64,000 bases of DNA from Nymphaea colorata (Eukaryota > Streptophyta > Magnoliopsida > Nymphaeales > Nymphaeaceae). A program made the position numbers and the translations under genes. The notes beneath the pieces were generated by a model. It did not search any database and was not told where the DNA came from. It was given only the letters and a program-made list of their open reading frames with translations. This document shows, piece after piece, positions 21,753 to 34,000 of the stretch; the stretch's first letter is position 1; each line of letters opens with the position of its first letter. The DNA lies in the NCBI RefSeq assembly GCF_008831285.2, contig NC_045149.1:6784417-6848416 (forward strand), read 5' to 3'.

Positions 21753-21930
21753 CTTGGCGCATTGGTAGGGTCGGCGGTCTGTAGAAAGTCTTAGAGGCGC
21801 CAATGCAGTTTTGGACTCTGGGGGTAGAACAAAAATCATAAAGGGGTCGCTCTCACTCAGCATTGGGATTCTCCTCCGCATCTTGGTGCATTGGTAGGGT
21901 CGGCGGTTTGTAGAAAGTCCTAGAGGCACA
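21750..21930. repeat. Direct repeat, about 48 bp, two copies 128 bp apart
   Basis: GCATTGGTAGGGTCGGCGGT followed by a TGTAGAAAGTC and TAGAGGC core occurs at about 21753-21800 and again at about 21881-21928, with three or four differences. The function is unknown. Confidence 0.8.
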
Positions 21931-22006
21931 ATTTTATAATATTCACAGTCAAAATTAAAAAAAAAAACAATAAGATGAAATTGGTTTCAAGTTCAATCAA
22001 CAATAA

Positions 22007-22095
22007 AGCTAAGGGCAAGTGCAAAAAAGGTAGGAAAGTGCACTTTAAAAGAGCTAAGGGCAAGTGCAAAAAAGGTAGGAAAGTGCACTTTAAAG
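22007..22095. repeat. Perfect 45-bp tandem duplication
   Basis: The unit starting AGCTAAGGGCAAGTGC and ending CACTTTAAAAG occurs twice head to tail (22007-22051, 22052-22095) with essentially no differences, so the duplication is recent. Confidence 0.9.
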
Positions 22096-25000
22096 GTTAG
22101 TTTGGTATACATTTTGGGAGTGTCTCTGAATGTATCTCAAAAATTGAATTAGGTTTATCAAACAATAGTTTTCGTAGATCTTATAAAACATTTACAAAAT
22201 GTCTTTAATGTCAAACAACCCCTAAAAGAGGTGCATTTGATATCATTTAAAACACATTGTTTGACAGAGATTTAAAGGGAATGATGGAGAGAACAATTTG
22301 TTCCTGCATTCCGGAAGAACAACAGTGCCTGCTTTTCCTGAATCCTCTCCATGCATGGCACAGACCGCTTGTGTTGAGTGAGTCGCACTTAAGGATAAGT
22401 CTGGGTACTGGACCGGGCCGCCGGCAGTACCCCGTACCCTACCTGACTCGGGCAAAAAAAAAGACACTGGGCTGGCTTGAGTGGGCCCGATAGCAGTTTT
22501 TAATATATATTATATTATTTTTGATACATAATTATAATATTTTATTACCGTTCTTAATATTTATATATTTTTATATTAAAATATATATTTTATAATTTAA
22601 TCGAGTCTGAATTTTGGGTGTCAGCTGGCCCTGACTTCTTATGGGGCAGGGCCGATCTTAAGAGTTGTTTGATCCTTAATAGTCTGTCCTCTGTCATGCA
22701 GTGAGCTGATGCAAACATAGGATAGTAAGTTCTAGGCAGAACCTTAGGAAGTTTTTTGCCGTTTTTCCTAAATTGATGTGATGGAACACTGCGTGCCTAC
22801 CAACAAACGACTTTCTAGATCATGTTTGATATAGAAACAATAACTACCACCATTATGGGGATTGAAAATTTAAACACATGTTTGTTCTATTTAATATTTA
22901 AAAAATTATACATTCATGAATTTTCAAATGAAAAAAAAAGAAGGAAAAACTCGTAGCTCATTCGCTGAATAATGGCCAATGCAACGAGGGCCGATATATT
23001 ATTCAAAAAAAATAAATTGTTATCATACCTTTTAAAAAAACTTGATATGGATAATGGCCAATGAAGGCCGATATATTATTTAAAAAAAAAAATTATTATA
23101 GTACCTTTTTAAAAAAGCTGATATCGAATTTTCCCAACATTGGATACCCAGCTAAACGACCCGGCATGCGGACAATATATACTGTCCAAAACAGCCAGGA
23201 AAGTAGAGACAAGTTGTAAGGGACAAAAAATATTAAAGAGCCCATTCCCCACCATCAGCTCAAGTCAAAGGGAGGATTGATTGTCGCGAGTAGTGCCGCA
23301 CTTCTCTCATGATGGTGCTGAGAAGTCTGTTTAAAGCGACGTTGTCAGAATCGGCCTTCAAATCGAATCGGTCGCTTCACATCCAGTTTTTAAAATTTTT
23401 TTAATTAATTTTTATATATTTCTTATTTTTTAGAGTATTTTTTAATGCTTTTAGCTTATTGTCTACTGAATCAGCTGAATACCCGATTGGGCTTAGGCTT
23501 GGGGCTCGAAAAAACTGGCTCAGGCGCGGTTTAGTCGCTACAAATTTTGAGAGTAGAGCTGAGTCAAGCTCTTACCATTCAAACTCAACTCGATTAACAT
23601 GTAGAGCATACATTCGAACTCGAGCTCGACTCGTTTACAAACGAGCTAAGCGTGACTCAGGCTTTGGCTAGTGAATTTGAATCAAGCTCAACCTAGCTCG
23701 ACTTGTTGTGCAGCCTTATGGGTAAAGGATGAAAGAGAGTGTCATATAATAGTCCAATTCGTTATGTATATAAAGAAAGAGATAGATCTAAGTCTTACCA
23801 GAGTATAACAATTAAATTATCAAATAGGAGTAATTGATTTCAAAATTTGGTTTGTCTAGATTAGTATGCATCAGTAGATCGCCGATCATCACGGCATCCC
23901 GCCCAATCTGCATCTGCATAAATTTCAAGTGCCCAATTTAAACGGTTGCCAAATTTGAGTCTAAAATTATGGTGACTTGAAGATAGCAAATAATATGTTT
24001 GACATATGCTCAATGAAGATTAATGGGTTCATGCTTAAACTGACAAGCCTTATTGGCTGTGAAGGCAATATCGGGTCTTATTAATGTACCATATTGAAAT
24101 GCCCCTACCAAACTCCGGTATAAATTAGCATCAGTAAGTTGAGTTTCTTCACATCTAGCAAAAGGTGTTAGTCATCTAAGCTTTTTCCAAGATATCTTTG
24201 ATGTAATTTCATTGTGACATCAAAAGCACATCCTCTTATCTCTATTCCAAGAACATAATTAATGATAAAGAGACCATAAGTTTTGGATTGGAAAGTGTGG
24301 CCCGAGATGTTTGATTATGTTTTGAACATAATGAGTGGTGCCGCTAGTGACAATGACTTCATCCACTTATATCAAACAATTTTTATTGCTATGAACATTA
24401 TGTGGCAATTTGATATATAAATCATTATCACAGCAAATGCATTTTTTTTGAAAAAAAAACAAGATAAATTAACTAGCCATTTAAAATTAAAAAAAAACAT
24501 GTTTTTTTAAAAAACATTTAAAAGTGTTTTTTTCAGTTTTTTCATTTTTTAGTTTTTTTAATGTCAAACAGTTTTTTTTTTAATTTGTTGCAAATCTACT
24601 TATCTTTTGATGTTTGTGTTAGTAGTTTTTCACTTATTTTATTTTTTCTCCATTTTTAGTTTTTTTATTTTTTTTAAAATTTACCGTATTTTTCTTGGTT
24701 TTTTAAGCTCGCCGTATTATACCCGAGAAAAACCTCGCCATTTAAAATTCCGAGACGTTATTTATGACTATAATATAAATAATAAATCTCATTAAATTTA
24801 TGAAAAATTGTCCACACATGCCTGCATATAACATTGCCCAAAACATATATGTATGTGGGGGCATAGATAGGTAGAGTTTTCATGGGGCATATGTCTCATG
24901 TATTCTACTATATGAAAACTTAAATTAATGGTTGAACTTGGCTATGTCTAGTTATATAGGACAGCCTCACGAGACTCAAATTACTGCTTCATGGCCAACT

Positions 25001-25297
25001 GAAAGTTTGTTAACTATATTCTTAGTTCTCTATATAAAAAAAAAAGCTTAGCTCACCATGGCCAAAATCCCAATGCTACAACAATCAATGTTGTTACCCA
25101 ATGTTATGCAGTAGTGCATTTTTTAAATGGTCACTTGATGAAGTTATATATTGGGGCTTGCCAATAGCTTAAGTCTTCTAAACAAGACCCTTCTATATAT
25201 AGAGACAAAAAATTTTGTAAAATAGCTGAAATACCCCTTGTTTTTCTCAAAATGTATCAGAATACCCCTGGTTGAACTTGCAAAGTTGAGGCCCAAG
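22096..25297. other. Gene-poor, transposon-derived stretch
   Basis: No gene recognised. Seen: GC-rich fragments of retrotransposon style near 22390-22490 and 22610-22660; an imperfect tandem repeat of about 90 bp (ATAATGGCCAATG ... GGCCGATATATTATT) at 22970-23110; a block of CTCGAGCTCGACTCG-type words related to the 25298 element at 23460-23710; T-rich DNA at 24470-24700; and the dispersed repeat of 18.1 kb again at 24840-25050. Confidence 0.45.
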
Positions 25298-25745
25298 TAG
25301 GGGTGAACAACTAATTCGTTAAAGCTGGGTTCGTGAACAAGTTTGAGTTGAGTCACTTGCTTAACAAGTTGAGCTTGAGTTCATGAGTCGACTCATTCAA
25401 ATAATTGAGTTGAGTTCGAGCTCAACACATAACTGCCAAATCGAACTCGAGCCTTAATCGAATAGAGCTCATGCTCAACACTTAACGATGAATATCAATT
25501 CTATTCAAACAAGTCTGTCGAATTTTAGTTGAACTCGAACTCAAGCTCAACATGTAACGATGAATATCAATTCTATTCAAACGAGTTTCTCGACCCTTAA
25601 TCGTGTCGAGCTCGAGTTCAACACGTAACTGCCGAGTCGAGCTCGAACTGCTTCCGTCGATCTATTCTCGAGTTCGAAGTTTCATTAGTCGAGCTGAGCT
25701 AGAGCTGACTGAACTCAGGCTTGACTCGGCCTGTGTTCACCCCTA
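25298..25745. mobile_element. hAT-like MITE with 8-bp target duplication
   Basis: Ends TAGGGGTGAACAAC and GTGTTCACCCCTA are inverse; an exact octamer GGCCCAAG flanks both sides (25290-25297 and 25746-25753). The body is built of GAGCTCGAGTTCA-like words and the TAACGATGAATATCAATTC unit. An 8-bp duplication and TAGGGGTG ends fit hAT-derived MITEs. Related, broken copies lie at 18717-19085 and 23460-23710. Confidence 0.82.
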
Positions 25746-25753
25746 GGCCCAAG

Positions 25754-26400
25754 CATCCCTACCACGCCCTTAGGTCTGCTTCCTTCCACAATTATAAGTA
25801 ACCATGTATAGAAAATGCTCACAACTCAAGAAAATTAGATGCGGAGGGAAGCTCTGGTTTTATCTTCAAAAAATGTGAAATTAGTTTACTCTTTTTCTAT
25901 TAGCATCTACTTTAACGACGTTTTATAGCATAAAATCATATATATATATATAAAACGTATGCAAGATATTATCATATGATTAAAATTTAAAAATTTTATC
26001 ACTAGAAAACAATCACTAAATTGGTATGAATCATGCCGCTAGGGGCAAAGGCATGGGGGCCGGCAGCAGGCCATGGCTCCTTTGATTAAAGAAAATCAAA
26101 AGTTTTGAATTTAATTTAAACTTTATAAAAAAATTGAAAAATTATGTTTTGACCTCATAGTTTGACCGTTACGATCTAACTTCACCCAAAGTCTCCGCCA
26201 ATCAAGTGAAAATGGTTGGTGTAGTGGATTGGGCTTTGGCTGTCAAACAGCAAATATAATTCCAAGGTAAAATCTTCTTGAGTTAGCCAAGCGATCAAAA
26301 TTGGCCAAAATAGCCTTGGAGGACTTAATGCTAAAACTCATCCCATTTAGGATTGTCAGCGATACATATAGCCTATGTTACACTATTATAGCAAAGACTC

Positions 26401-26432
<32 letters not shown>

Positions 26433-26471
26433 CTTTGCATATTATTGCATGACACTAGTCATTTAAACATG
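25754..26471. repeat. 3' flank of the UGT gene, with a dispersed repeat
   Basis: About 25790-26030 resembles 29440-29665 (shared CACAACTCAAGAAAATTA and ATGCAAGATATT segments around a TA microsatellite). (TA)n runs lie at 25939-25952 and 26404-26431. No other gene is seen. Confidence 0.55.
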
Positions 26472-27950
26472 TTAAACTGCACGTTCATTACCGTCGGAAT
26501 TGTACGGAAGCTCCGGCCACCTGCGTAGATGGCCGATCATGGATCTCAGGCTAGTTCGAGAGGACCCGCTCGGTCCCACAGCTCTCTTCGCCGCGCAGCC
26601 GATCTCCATTGCCCTGGCCCGCGCACGTCGACCCTCTTCCCCCAGCATCAGTTCCACCACTCTTCCCCTCACCGTCTCCCGCTCCACCACGCCCACGCGC
26701 ACCCGTTCGATGGGAGCCACCGTCAGGATTCCGGCGCCCAGTTCGTCCACCACCATCTTCTGGTTCGCAGTTTGGTCGGCAATTATGGGCCAAGTCAACA
26801 TGGGAACCCCGGCCGAGAGGCTCTCTAAGACCGAGTTCCAGCCGCAGTGCGTCAAGAAACCGCCGACGGCCGGATGGGACAGTATCAGCCACTGCGGAGT
26901 CCACTCTCTCAATACCAGCCCCCTGCCGGCCAGGCGCTCCTCGAGCCCCTCGGGCGCCAACCACGTTTTCGACCTGACTACGAGCACAAACGGGCAGCCG
27001 CTGGCCTCCAGCCCGCACGCGATCTCCGTCTGCTGGCTGTCGGAAACCGGTGCTTGCGTCCCGAAGGAGGCGTAGATCACCGATCCCGGCCGATCCGCAT
27101 GGCCGTCCAGCCAACTCGAGCACGTACTTCGGACGTGGGGACTTTCAGCACCCCGTCTCCCTTCCGCCACCTCGTCGAATAAGAAAAGGGGGCCGAGGCA
27201 CCAGCCCTGCCGGTAGTAACAGGACAGCACGTGGGCGACGTAGAGCGGCTCCAGCTCCAGGAAGGTGTTGAGTATGGCGCCGTGGCTCTGCAGCTCTGCT
27301 CGGTAACATTCGTAGATGAGCTCGGGCAGCGGACCGCTACAGTCAAGATCAGGATCAGTCGATATCTTAGGCATCTCGGCTTTGGTGAGCAGGACCTTGG
27401 TGGGTAACCCCGGAACCTCGAAGACCTCCGAGTCCAAGAGGGCATTCGTAAGAGGCTGGAGCGAAGCAAGCGCCCTCAAGACGGAGCTGGCGTAGGCACT
27501 CATCCCCTGGAACACCAATCTGGGGATGTCGAACTTGGACGCGGAGTCGAGGGTCCAGGGGAGGAAGAAGTCGGAGATGATGCAGAGGGGGCGAACGGCG
27601 GCGGCGGCGGCGACGTCGCCAGAGTCGACCATCTTCTGTAGGGACAGATCGAAGGGCTGTTGAAGGCGTTTGGTGGCGAGAAGGAAAGGGAGGAAGAGGT
27701 CCATGGAGGGGAGCTGGTGGGTGTTCTCGCAATGAGGAGGCAGATCCTGAGAATGTGGGAACTCCAGTACCTCGAGCTCAACGTTTGGCGTTTGAGAGAG
27801 ATTGTGGAGGATGAAGTTGGAGTTGGCCGGGGTGGTGAAAATGGTGATCTTGATGCCCTGGTAGGACAGCATCTTGGCGAGGTCGAGCAGTGGGAGGGCG
27901 TGGCCTTGTGCCATGAACGGGAAGATGATCATACGTGGTGTCTCCGCCAT
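26472..27950 (-). CDS. UDP-glycosyltransferase, family 1 (UGT73/UGT90-like), intronless
   Basis: A 492-residue frame from ATG 27950, usual plant UGT length. Such enzymes move a sugar, mostly glucose, from UDP-sugar to small acceptors such as flavonoids, terpenoids or hormones in the cytosol. Seen: N-terminal PFMAQGHALPLLDLAKML with the presumed catalytic histidine at residue 17; TIFTTPANSNFI typical of the UGT73/UGT90 side of the family; C-terminal PSPG box from WTPQWLILSHP through HCGWNSVLESLSAG to WPIIADQ (about residues 350-393), ending in glutamine, as expected for UDP-glucose use. The acceptor cannot be predicted. The gene is far richer in GC than its AT-rich flanks, which also explains the several long antisense frames over it. 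It lies between two direct copies of a dispersed repeat (25.8 and 29.4 kb). Confidence 0.95.
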   Translation of the reverse strand: MAETPRMIIFPFMAQGHALPLLDLAKMLSYQGIKITIFTTPANSNFILHNLSQTPNVELEVLEFPHSQDLPPHCENTHQLPSMDLFLPFLLATKRLQQPFDLSLQKMVDSGDVAAAAAVRPLCIISDFFLPWTLDSASKFDIPRLVFQGMSAYASSVLRALASLQPLTNALLDSEVFEVPGLPTKVLLTKAEMPKISTDPDLDCSGPLPELIYECYRAELQSHGAILNTFLELEPLYVAHVLSCYYRQGWCLGPLFLFDEVAEGRRGAESPHVRSTCSSWLDGHADRPGSVIYASFGTQAPVSDSQQTEIACGLEASGCPFVLVVRSKTWLAPEGLEERLAGRGLVLREWTPQWLILSHPAVGGFLTHCGWNSVLESLSAGVPMLTWPIIADQTANQKMVVDELGAGILTVAPIERVRVGVVERETVRGRVVELMLGEEGRRARARAMEIGCAAKRAVGPSGSSRTSLRSMIGHLRRWPELPYNSDGNERAV

Positions 27951-30900
27951 GGCAAAACCTCTCTTGACTCTCTTTCTCTCTCTGTCCGACGAAGATTACA
28001 ACGATACAGAGCGGTTCAATCGATTCATTTAATATCAAACCAGGGGTGGTTGTAGCTAAAAAGTTTTTGATGTAGAAATTTTTTTATGAGGAGAATTAAA
28101 GTTTCTAGATTTTGAACGTGAAAATATCATTCTTTAAAATTTTTATGTAAAATTTTTTAAAATTTACACTTAATTTAAAAAGAATTATGCAGCCTTTGGC
28201 TCTTCCTGAATCAAACATTTAAGATTTTTGACTCGGTCAACCAACATTAGAGTAGTAAATGATAAATCTAGCAAAAATGGATTTTCAATTGTCAGATATA
28301 ACTTACAAGATTGGGATTGACACATTAAATAACAAAAAATATTTATCTTTTCGAAGTATTCTTGTCTTATAGAAAATACACTTAGATTGCTTATTTTTCT
28401 TTTTACCAAGAATATTTTAGCCTTAGATCCCTTAGTATACAATATAACCAATAAATGTACGTAATTTATGCAAGAATCAAAGGTGAAACTACATGCACAC
28501 ATATAACGAATATATAATTGAACTTTCCAAGTGAACTTTTTCGTGTTTTTTTTCCAGCAATGAGGGAAGGAGACAAAACTTGGAAGGGGGCACGCGAATT
28601 AAGATAAGAGACGAAGTGGAGAACTTTCCATGGGAGGTATGCCAGTTAGCTTCTTTACAATGAGGCCAAATGTAAATAAAGTGTCGGTAAGAAACGCCAA
28701 CATACTTGCTACAATTGGGTGGCACGGCGCTTTATATTTGAAAGATTCACATTCAAATGCTATGGTAAGTAACTCTACAATATGTCACTGGTAGAGTTAG
28801 AATTTTTTGCCCAAAGAGCTCTAATTCGAAAAATTAATACTTCTCAAATATGCGGTAAAATGATTGAGGGTCACCAATTTATGAATAAGCTAATGATGTT
28901 GCAGTTTAATATATAAATAATGAATTACATAGAATTTATGAAAATTTACATAAAACTGAGTTTTAATATGGTGATGAAAAACTTGGACCCTCCCTAGATT
29001 TTTTCACCTAGAACTTGGTTTTGATGAGACAAGAAGACATAGTGTATAGGGCTGCCCAATTTATTAAGACTGTAGATAATGAAATTTACATTTGAGAATG
29101 CTCTTAAATGTTATAGCTATAACATTACTATATGAACTGTTTTTTTTTTTTACAAATATCTTCAAAAACTCATTTTTTGCCATCCAAACACAAACCAGGT
29201 TTGGAAAAGTGAAGACCTGGTTTTTACCTTGTCATGCAAACAAGCAAACCAGGTTTTAAAAACAAGTTTTAACGAAACCAGGTTTTACGAAAGCCAAGTT
29301 TTGAAAGTATCATCCAAACACCACCTAAATGTTTACCCAGAGGAAGTTAAAGCTTAAGTCTTGTGTGTTTGGAAGGACACCCCTTCATAAGGACAAAAAA
29401 TGGGAAATTGGCAGGTTTCAACATGTAGGCCTGCTTTCGTCCACAACTTCTAGATAGCGTCGTTTAGGAAACGTTCACAACTCAAGAAAATTACATGTGG
29501 AGCAAGTTCTCATTTTATCTTCAAATAATGTGAAATTATTTGCCTCTTTTCCTCTGAGTAACTATATATATATATATATAACACTTATGTATGCAAGATA
29601 TTGTTTGTCACATGATTAAAATATAAAAATTTAACCGTCAGTGAATTGGTATTGACCATGGTTTATAGTAGTTTTAGCGACAATTTATGATCTTTTTAGA
29701 GATGATTTAAAAAAAAAATATTCAACAACTATATTTTGTGTGTGTGTGTATATATATATATATTATAGGATTGAAGATTAAATCAATTGGCTGCTGGACA
29801 TTGTCAAATGACATAATCTTTCAAAACAATCACTGAAAGCATCAAGCAGTAAAAACACTACCAACGATGTAAAACATAAAGATGGCTGGCGGGGGTTCTG
29901 TTTTTCACTTTTTAAATATTTAACCATTGAACAATCGACAGACTTCAGTTTATCTACATAATATATTATGTACTTAAAACGCATCCGGATGAGACGTCAA
30001 ATGGGCCACGGCAGGAGCATCGTCCATGTAAAAAGTTCTTGTCGAAGCAGTTCCTGAAAGGACATGAGCTCGGAAAAGCAAAATAAAAGAACCACAAAAA
30101 TTCACAGACCCGGATCCAAAACCCGATGCCGTTGTATTGACCCGGCCCGGACCCGAACCATAGCATTGCCCCAAATACGATATCTTCTCATAAATATTTG
30201 AACTCCAAGCAATCTTTCTGGTATCAATTGCTTTCATTTCTCAAATCAAATTTCAAAAACCAAATCTCTCAAAGTGGGAAAATCGGTTCTGAGTTGTAAT
30301 GTTGTGCCGTCCTATTATGGGAAAACCGGCCCATATTATATGATGCTTCTCCTCTTTTATATTTTTATTGCTTTCCAATATGGTCTTTTATTTTCACCTA
30401 ACTTTGCTTATATTTGGTTCTCCATTTGAATTTTAGTTGCTCCATTCGGATATCGAAAAGGAGGGAGTGTCACAAGATTTGGAAATGCGCCCATAAATGT
30501 ATTTTTCGAAGATTTTATTACGTTCCCAACTTTTCGAAAGAATTTTTCCGGCCGTCCATCTCGAAGATGAACGGTCCTTAGGGAAGGAAAGGTGGAAGTA
30601 TTCTGAGAGCTCTGGTGCTAAATAGGTAGAGCCGACCGCGGATTGAGCACGCTTTTTGCGAATGTTTTCTAAAGTGTGCGGTTTTTTGGAAAAGAATTGA
30701 ACAGGCGGAATTCCTGAATTGGCCCTGTTTTTCTATTCGAGGACGAAAAGGAGGCTTCTTATCCCGCCCTTGACCGGATTCAAAGATCACGACTCTTGGC
30801 GCCACCTCCTCAAGCTAAAGGCTGGAGGAATCGTGATGTCTTCTTCTTCGTTCTCCTCCTGAGGGAAGACGCACCACCACTGTTTCCGGCCACCGGAATT

Positions 30901-31029
30901 CGGTCGCCGTGTTGGTTCCGGCGAGAGCGCTTTCGTTCGTACCGGTGGGAGGGCTTGGCTGGCACGAAGGAGGCCCCTGCTCGTGGAATCGGACGGAAAG
31001 GGGAGAAGCAGAGGGACGGAAAGGCGACC
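27951..31029. other. Intergenic DNA between UGT and CDC20
   Basis: It holds the divergent upstream regions of both genes. Seen: the dispersed repeat of 25.8 kb again at 29440-29665; TA and GT microsatellites at 29562-29580 and 29738-29764; CCAAACACAAACCAGG-type MITE-like sequence at 29150-29330; and a GC-richer leader from about 30540. An AACGG core (30570-30574), the heart of the mitosis-specific activator element, is present once, but the surrounding bases fit poorly. No further gene is seen. Confidence 0.45.
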
Positions 31030-34000
31030 ATGATAGGATGGGATTCGTATCTCCGCTCCCTGTTTCCGGACAGTCCGTCCAATCGCACCGAGCAGGTGAG
31101 TCTTTCTTCGATCGGTTTCCGGTTTGGTTAATTCTAAGCGGTGAGGTTTTCCGATCTGGTTTAAGAATCTTTGAATTCTTGTCCGATATTTTCGCGTCGA
31201 GATTCCGTGTCGTTTTCATGGTTCCGCAGAGATCTTTTTAGCAGTTTTGGGCTCTCTGATATAGGGAGATGATTGCGAGATCTTTTAGCGAGAAGATAAG
31301 CGAATTGGATTGACAGAGCGCTTAAACAATTGTTCTTGTTGAATCTGACGATTCGATACTGACCAGATGAGTAACCCGACGATCTGGATGAACAATTGAG
31401 ATCATTTCGTTGGCTTCTTGCTCAAACGGGTGGAGTTGCACGTAGCCAATTCAACCCCATTTCATGTTTTCGCCCCCCTTCCGCTTAGATAGAAGCATGA
31501 ATTGTTTGATTTACAAGGAATTTGACCCAGGTGCCGTCCGGAAGGAAGCGTTTTCATATGAAAATTTGCTTGCTCAAGGGAAAACATGAAGTCCGCTGCT
31601 CTTCCCACGCAGAGGGAATTAAATTTGTTTCTTTATTCCACATAAATAATTACGGTAAGTTAGAAAATATAATTAGGCATCATTAGTAGTTGCTGCGCTA
31701 GCTGATAACCTCTCATTTGATTTTCAGGATGCTTTTAACAAAAACAAAATATTTAACCTATTAAATCGAATCTCACATTTCATGTAACTCTCATCAAGTT
31801 ACTTTTTCACTTTAATCGGCGATAGATGTGTCGTTATTTATCAAAATTATTTACAACTCTGCTTGTATGCCTGTAAACATAAGACAACTTCAATATTTAG
31901 TTAGCAATTTCATTTTTATAATGGCATTGAGGATTTACATTTTAGAATTGCTATCTTTACATTTGTTGGTAAGAAAATTATTTTACTGCCGTCGGTGGTG
32001 AGCAAGCAATAAGGGGTAAATATAATCAAATTTTGACCTGTCGGCCAATCTACTTGCCTTTTGCATTTTCTGAATTTGGAATTAATTTAAAACATTTTAA
32101 ATTGATTAAAAAATAAAAATGGAAAACCAGGACCGGCCCTATCTTGTGTCGACAAGAGGCAGATGCGACACATATTAGCTGATGCATTCTGATGTAGACG
32201 GAACTTAATTTTAAAAAAAAGTTTGGGAGAGATAGGCTTTTAGGATAAGAAAAACATTTCGTCCAGGTTTATTTTTATGTTTTTCCCTCCTTTCCTATTA
32301 AACAAGAAATATTTGACAGGCGGATCGGTTCATACCTTCAAGGAGCCCCATGAATATAGGATTTGCGCAGTCTCTGTTAAGTACAACAGGGAAAAAGGGT
32401 CCCTCCCCACCCATATCACCAGCATCCTCAACACCCAAGGTACTTCCATCCAGGTGTTTGTTTATTTGTATGAATTCAAATGGACACGCCATTTGGGTAG
32501 TAAAAGATCATCTCTTTAAGCGGCAATTTAATCTTTTTTGAACAGGAACTCTACCAGAAAATGCTTGAAGACGTTTTTTTGACAGATTCTGACGGGAAAC
32601 CGTACAGAATGCTCAGATTTCAGCCAAGCACAGGATCGATGAAGAAGAGAACGCGTTTTATCGACGAGATGCGTCATGAGGACGAATCTCCGCCTTCGTC
32701 TAGGAGCGTCCGTTGCTTACCGAAGGTTTGGCTAAACTCAACCCTATCTTTTTGCTCTAATTTGTTTTATATGAAATTGGTATTCTTAAGTATTTATGAA
32801 GCTGAAAACGGTAATAACTAATAAGAGCAAGGCTTGAGCAGGGGACTGTCTACATGGGAGATAGCCAGTTTTTTTTTTTTCCAATAAATTCATAATGTTT
32901 AAAGGTATTAGAGTCTGTGAATTTTTAATTGAAGGGAAAGAAGTTGGTCCTCTTGAAGTCGCAAGATTGATTTGCAGACATCATTTTAATAAAGTTTAGA
33001 CCTCGTAGGCGTTATTTAGGTCAGTGGAACATGATTGTTGGAACATGCGGTAAGTTCTAGTGCTTGGGAAATGGACAGCTATAATTCTTTTTAATAATTA
33101 TAATGCAACAAACTTGTCGCCTCATGACATGATACTTTTTGACTTTTAAGAAAATATTTCAAGCTTGACGTGTGGCAAACGGAACCGCTTTAACACATAT
33201 GTCCTCCTTGCTTTCATGTTGGAATAGTACAAAATCTACATCTGATCATGACTTCTAAGTTTCTGTATTCTTAGAAATGACAAGTACGTTTAGTTTTATT
33301 GTTGACGATTACGTGAATTTGAATTAACTTAGGTCCTCTTCTAAGTTGGTGTCCCAGTTTTCTGAATTGGATTTTCCGACTTCCGTAAAATCTTGGATAA
33401 GTTAATTAGTTCTGATCAGTTACCCACCAATCCCTTTATAAGCCTTAGGCATTTGCGCGGACTAAAGTCAGCTATTCTATTGCGTAAATGACCAGGTAGC
33501 GTTATAAAGTAACTGGGTTACTAATTTTTTAATTCTAGTAAGAAAGATGACAAAGCCAAACAACTGTTGTTGTCACTGTGGAAATTTTTAGAACTCGAGC
33601 ACTTCTGTAATTTTTATCTTTTCTCCGGAAAAAAAAAGTACATTAAAATAAATTTGGAAGATAAAAGGTGTGCCTGTGTTGTGGATGTGAGACCTTTACG
33701 GTTTTACGTATTGTGGTACTTGTTCCTAATGGTGTCCTAAAATGTCGCAGTTTCATATTATCTACAAAATGTGACGAGGCTTTTCACATATTTAAGACAG
33801 CATTTGGATGATATTAAAAACCTAGTATGAAGCCAGTTTTTAGACCTCAAGTAGACTAACCATTGTCTGAATCATAACCTAATCAGAGAGACCCCCAGAT
33901 AAAACAGCTCCTCCGGGTCGGTGTCGTCCTCACTTCCAATAAACACCACAACCGGTTCTCGAACCAGGACTAGTAATAATTAACGAAAAAGGTTTTACAG

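Noticed and set aside
18717-25745. CRISPR-like or satellite array from the recurring CGAGCTCGAG words
   Set aside because: Words are not evenly spaced, spacers are not unique, and the flanking inverted ends and octamers identify MITEs in a plant genome.
26500-27780. Several long frames antisense and out of frame to the UGT gene
   Set aside because: They follow from the high GC of the UGT coding sequence; none has a family resemblance and the UGT frame itself is complete.
30570-30574. Mitosis-specific activator element upstream of CDC20
   Set aside because: Only the AACGG core is present once and the surrounding bases do not fit the consensus.
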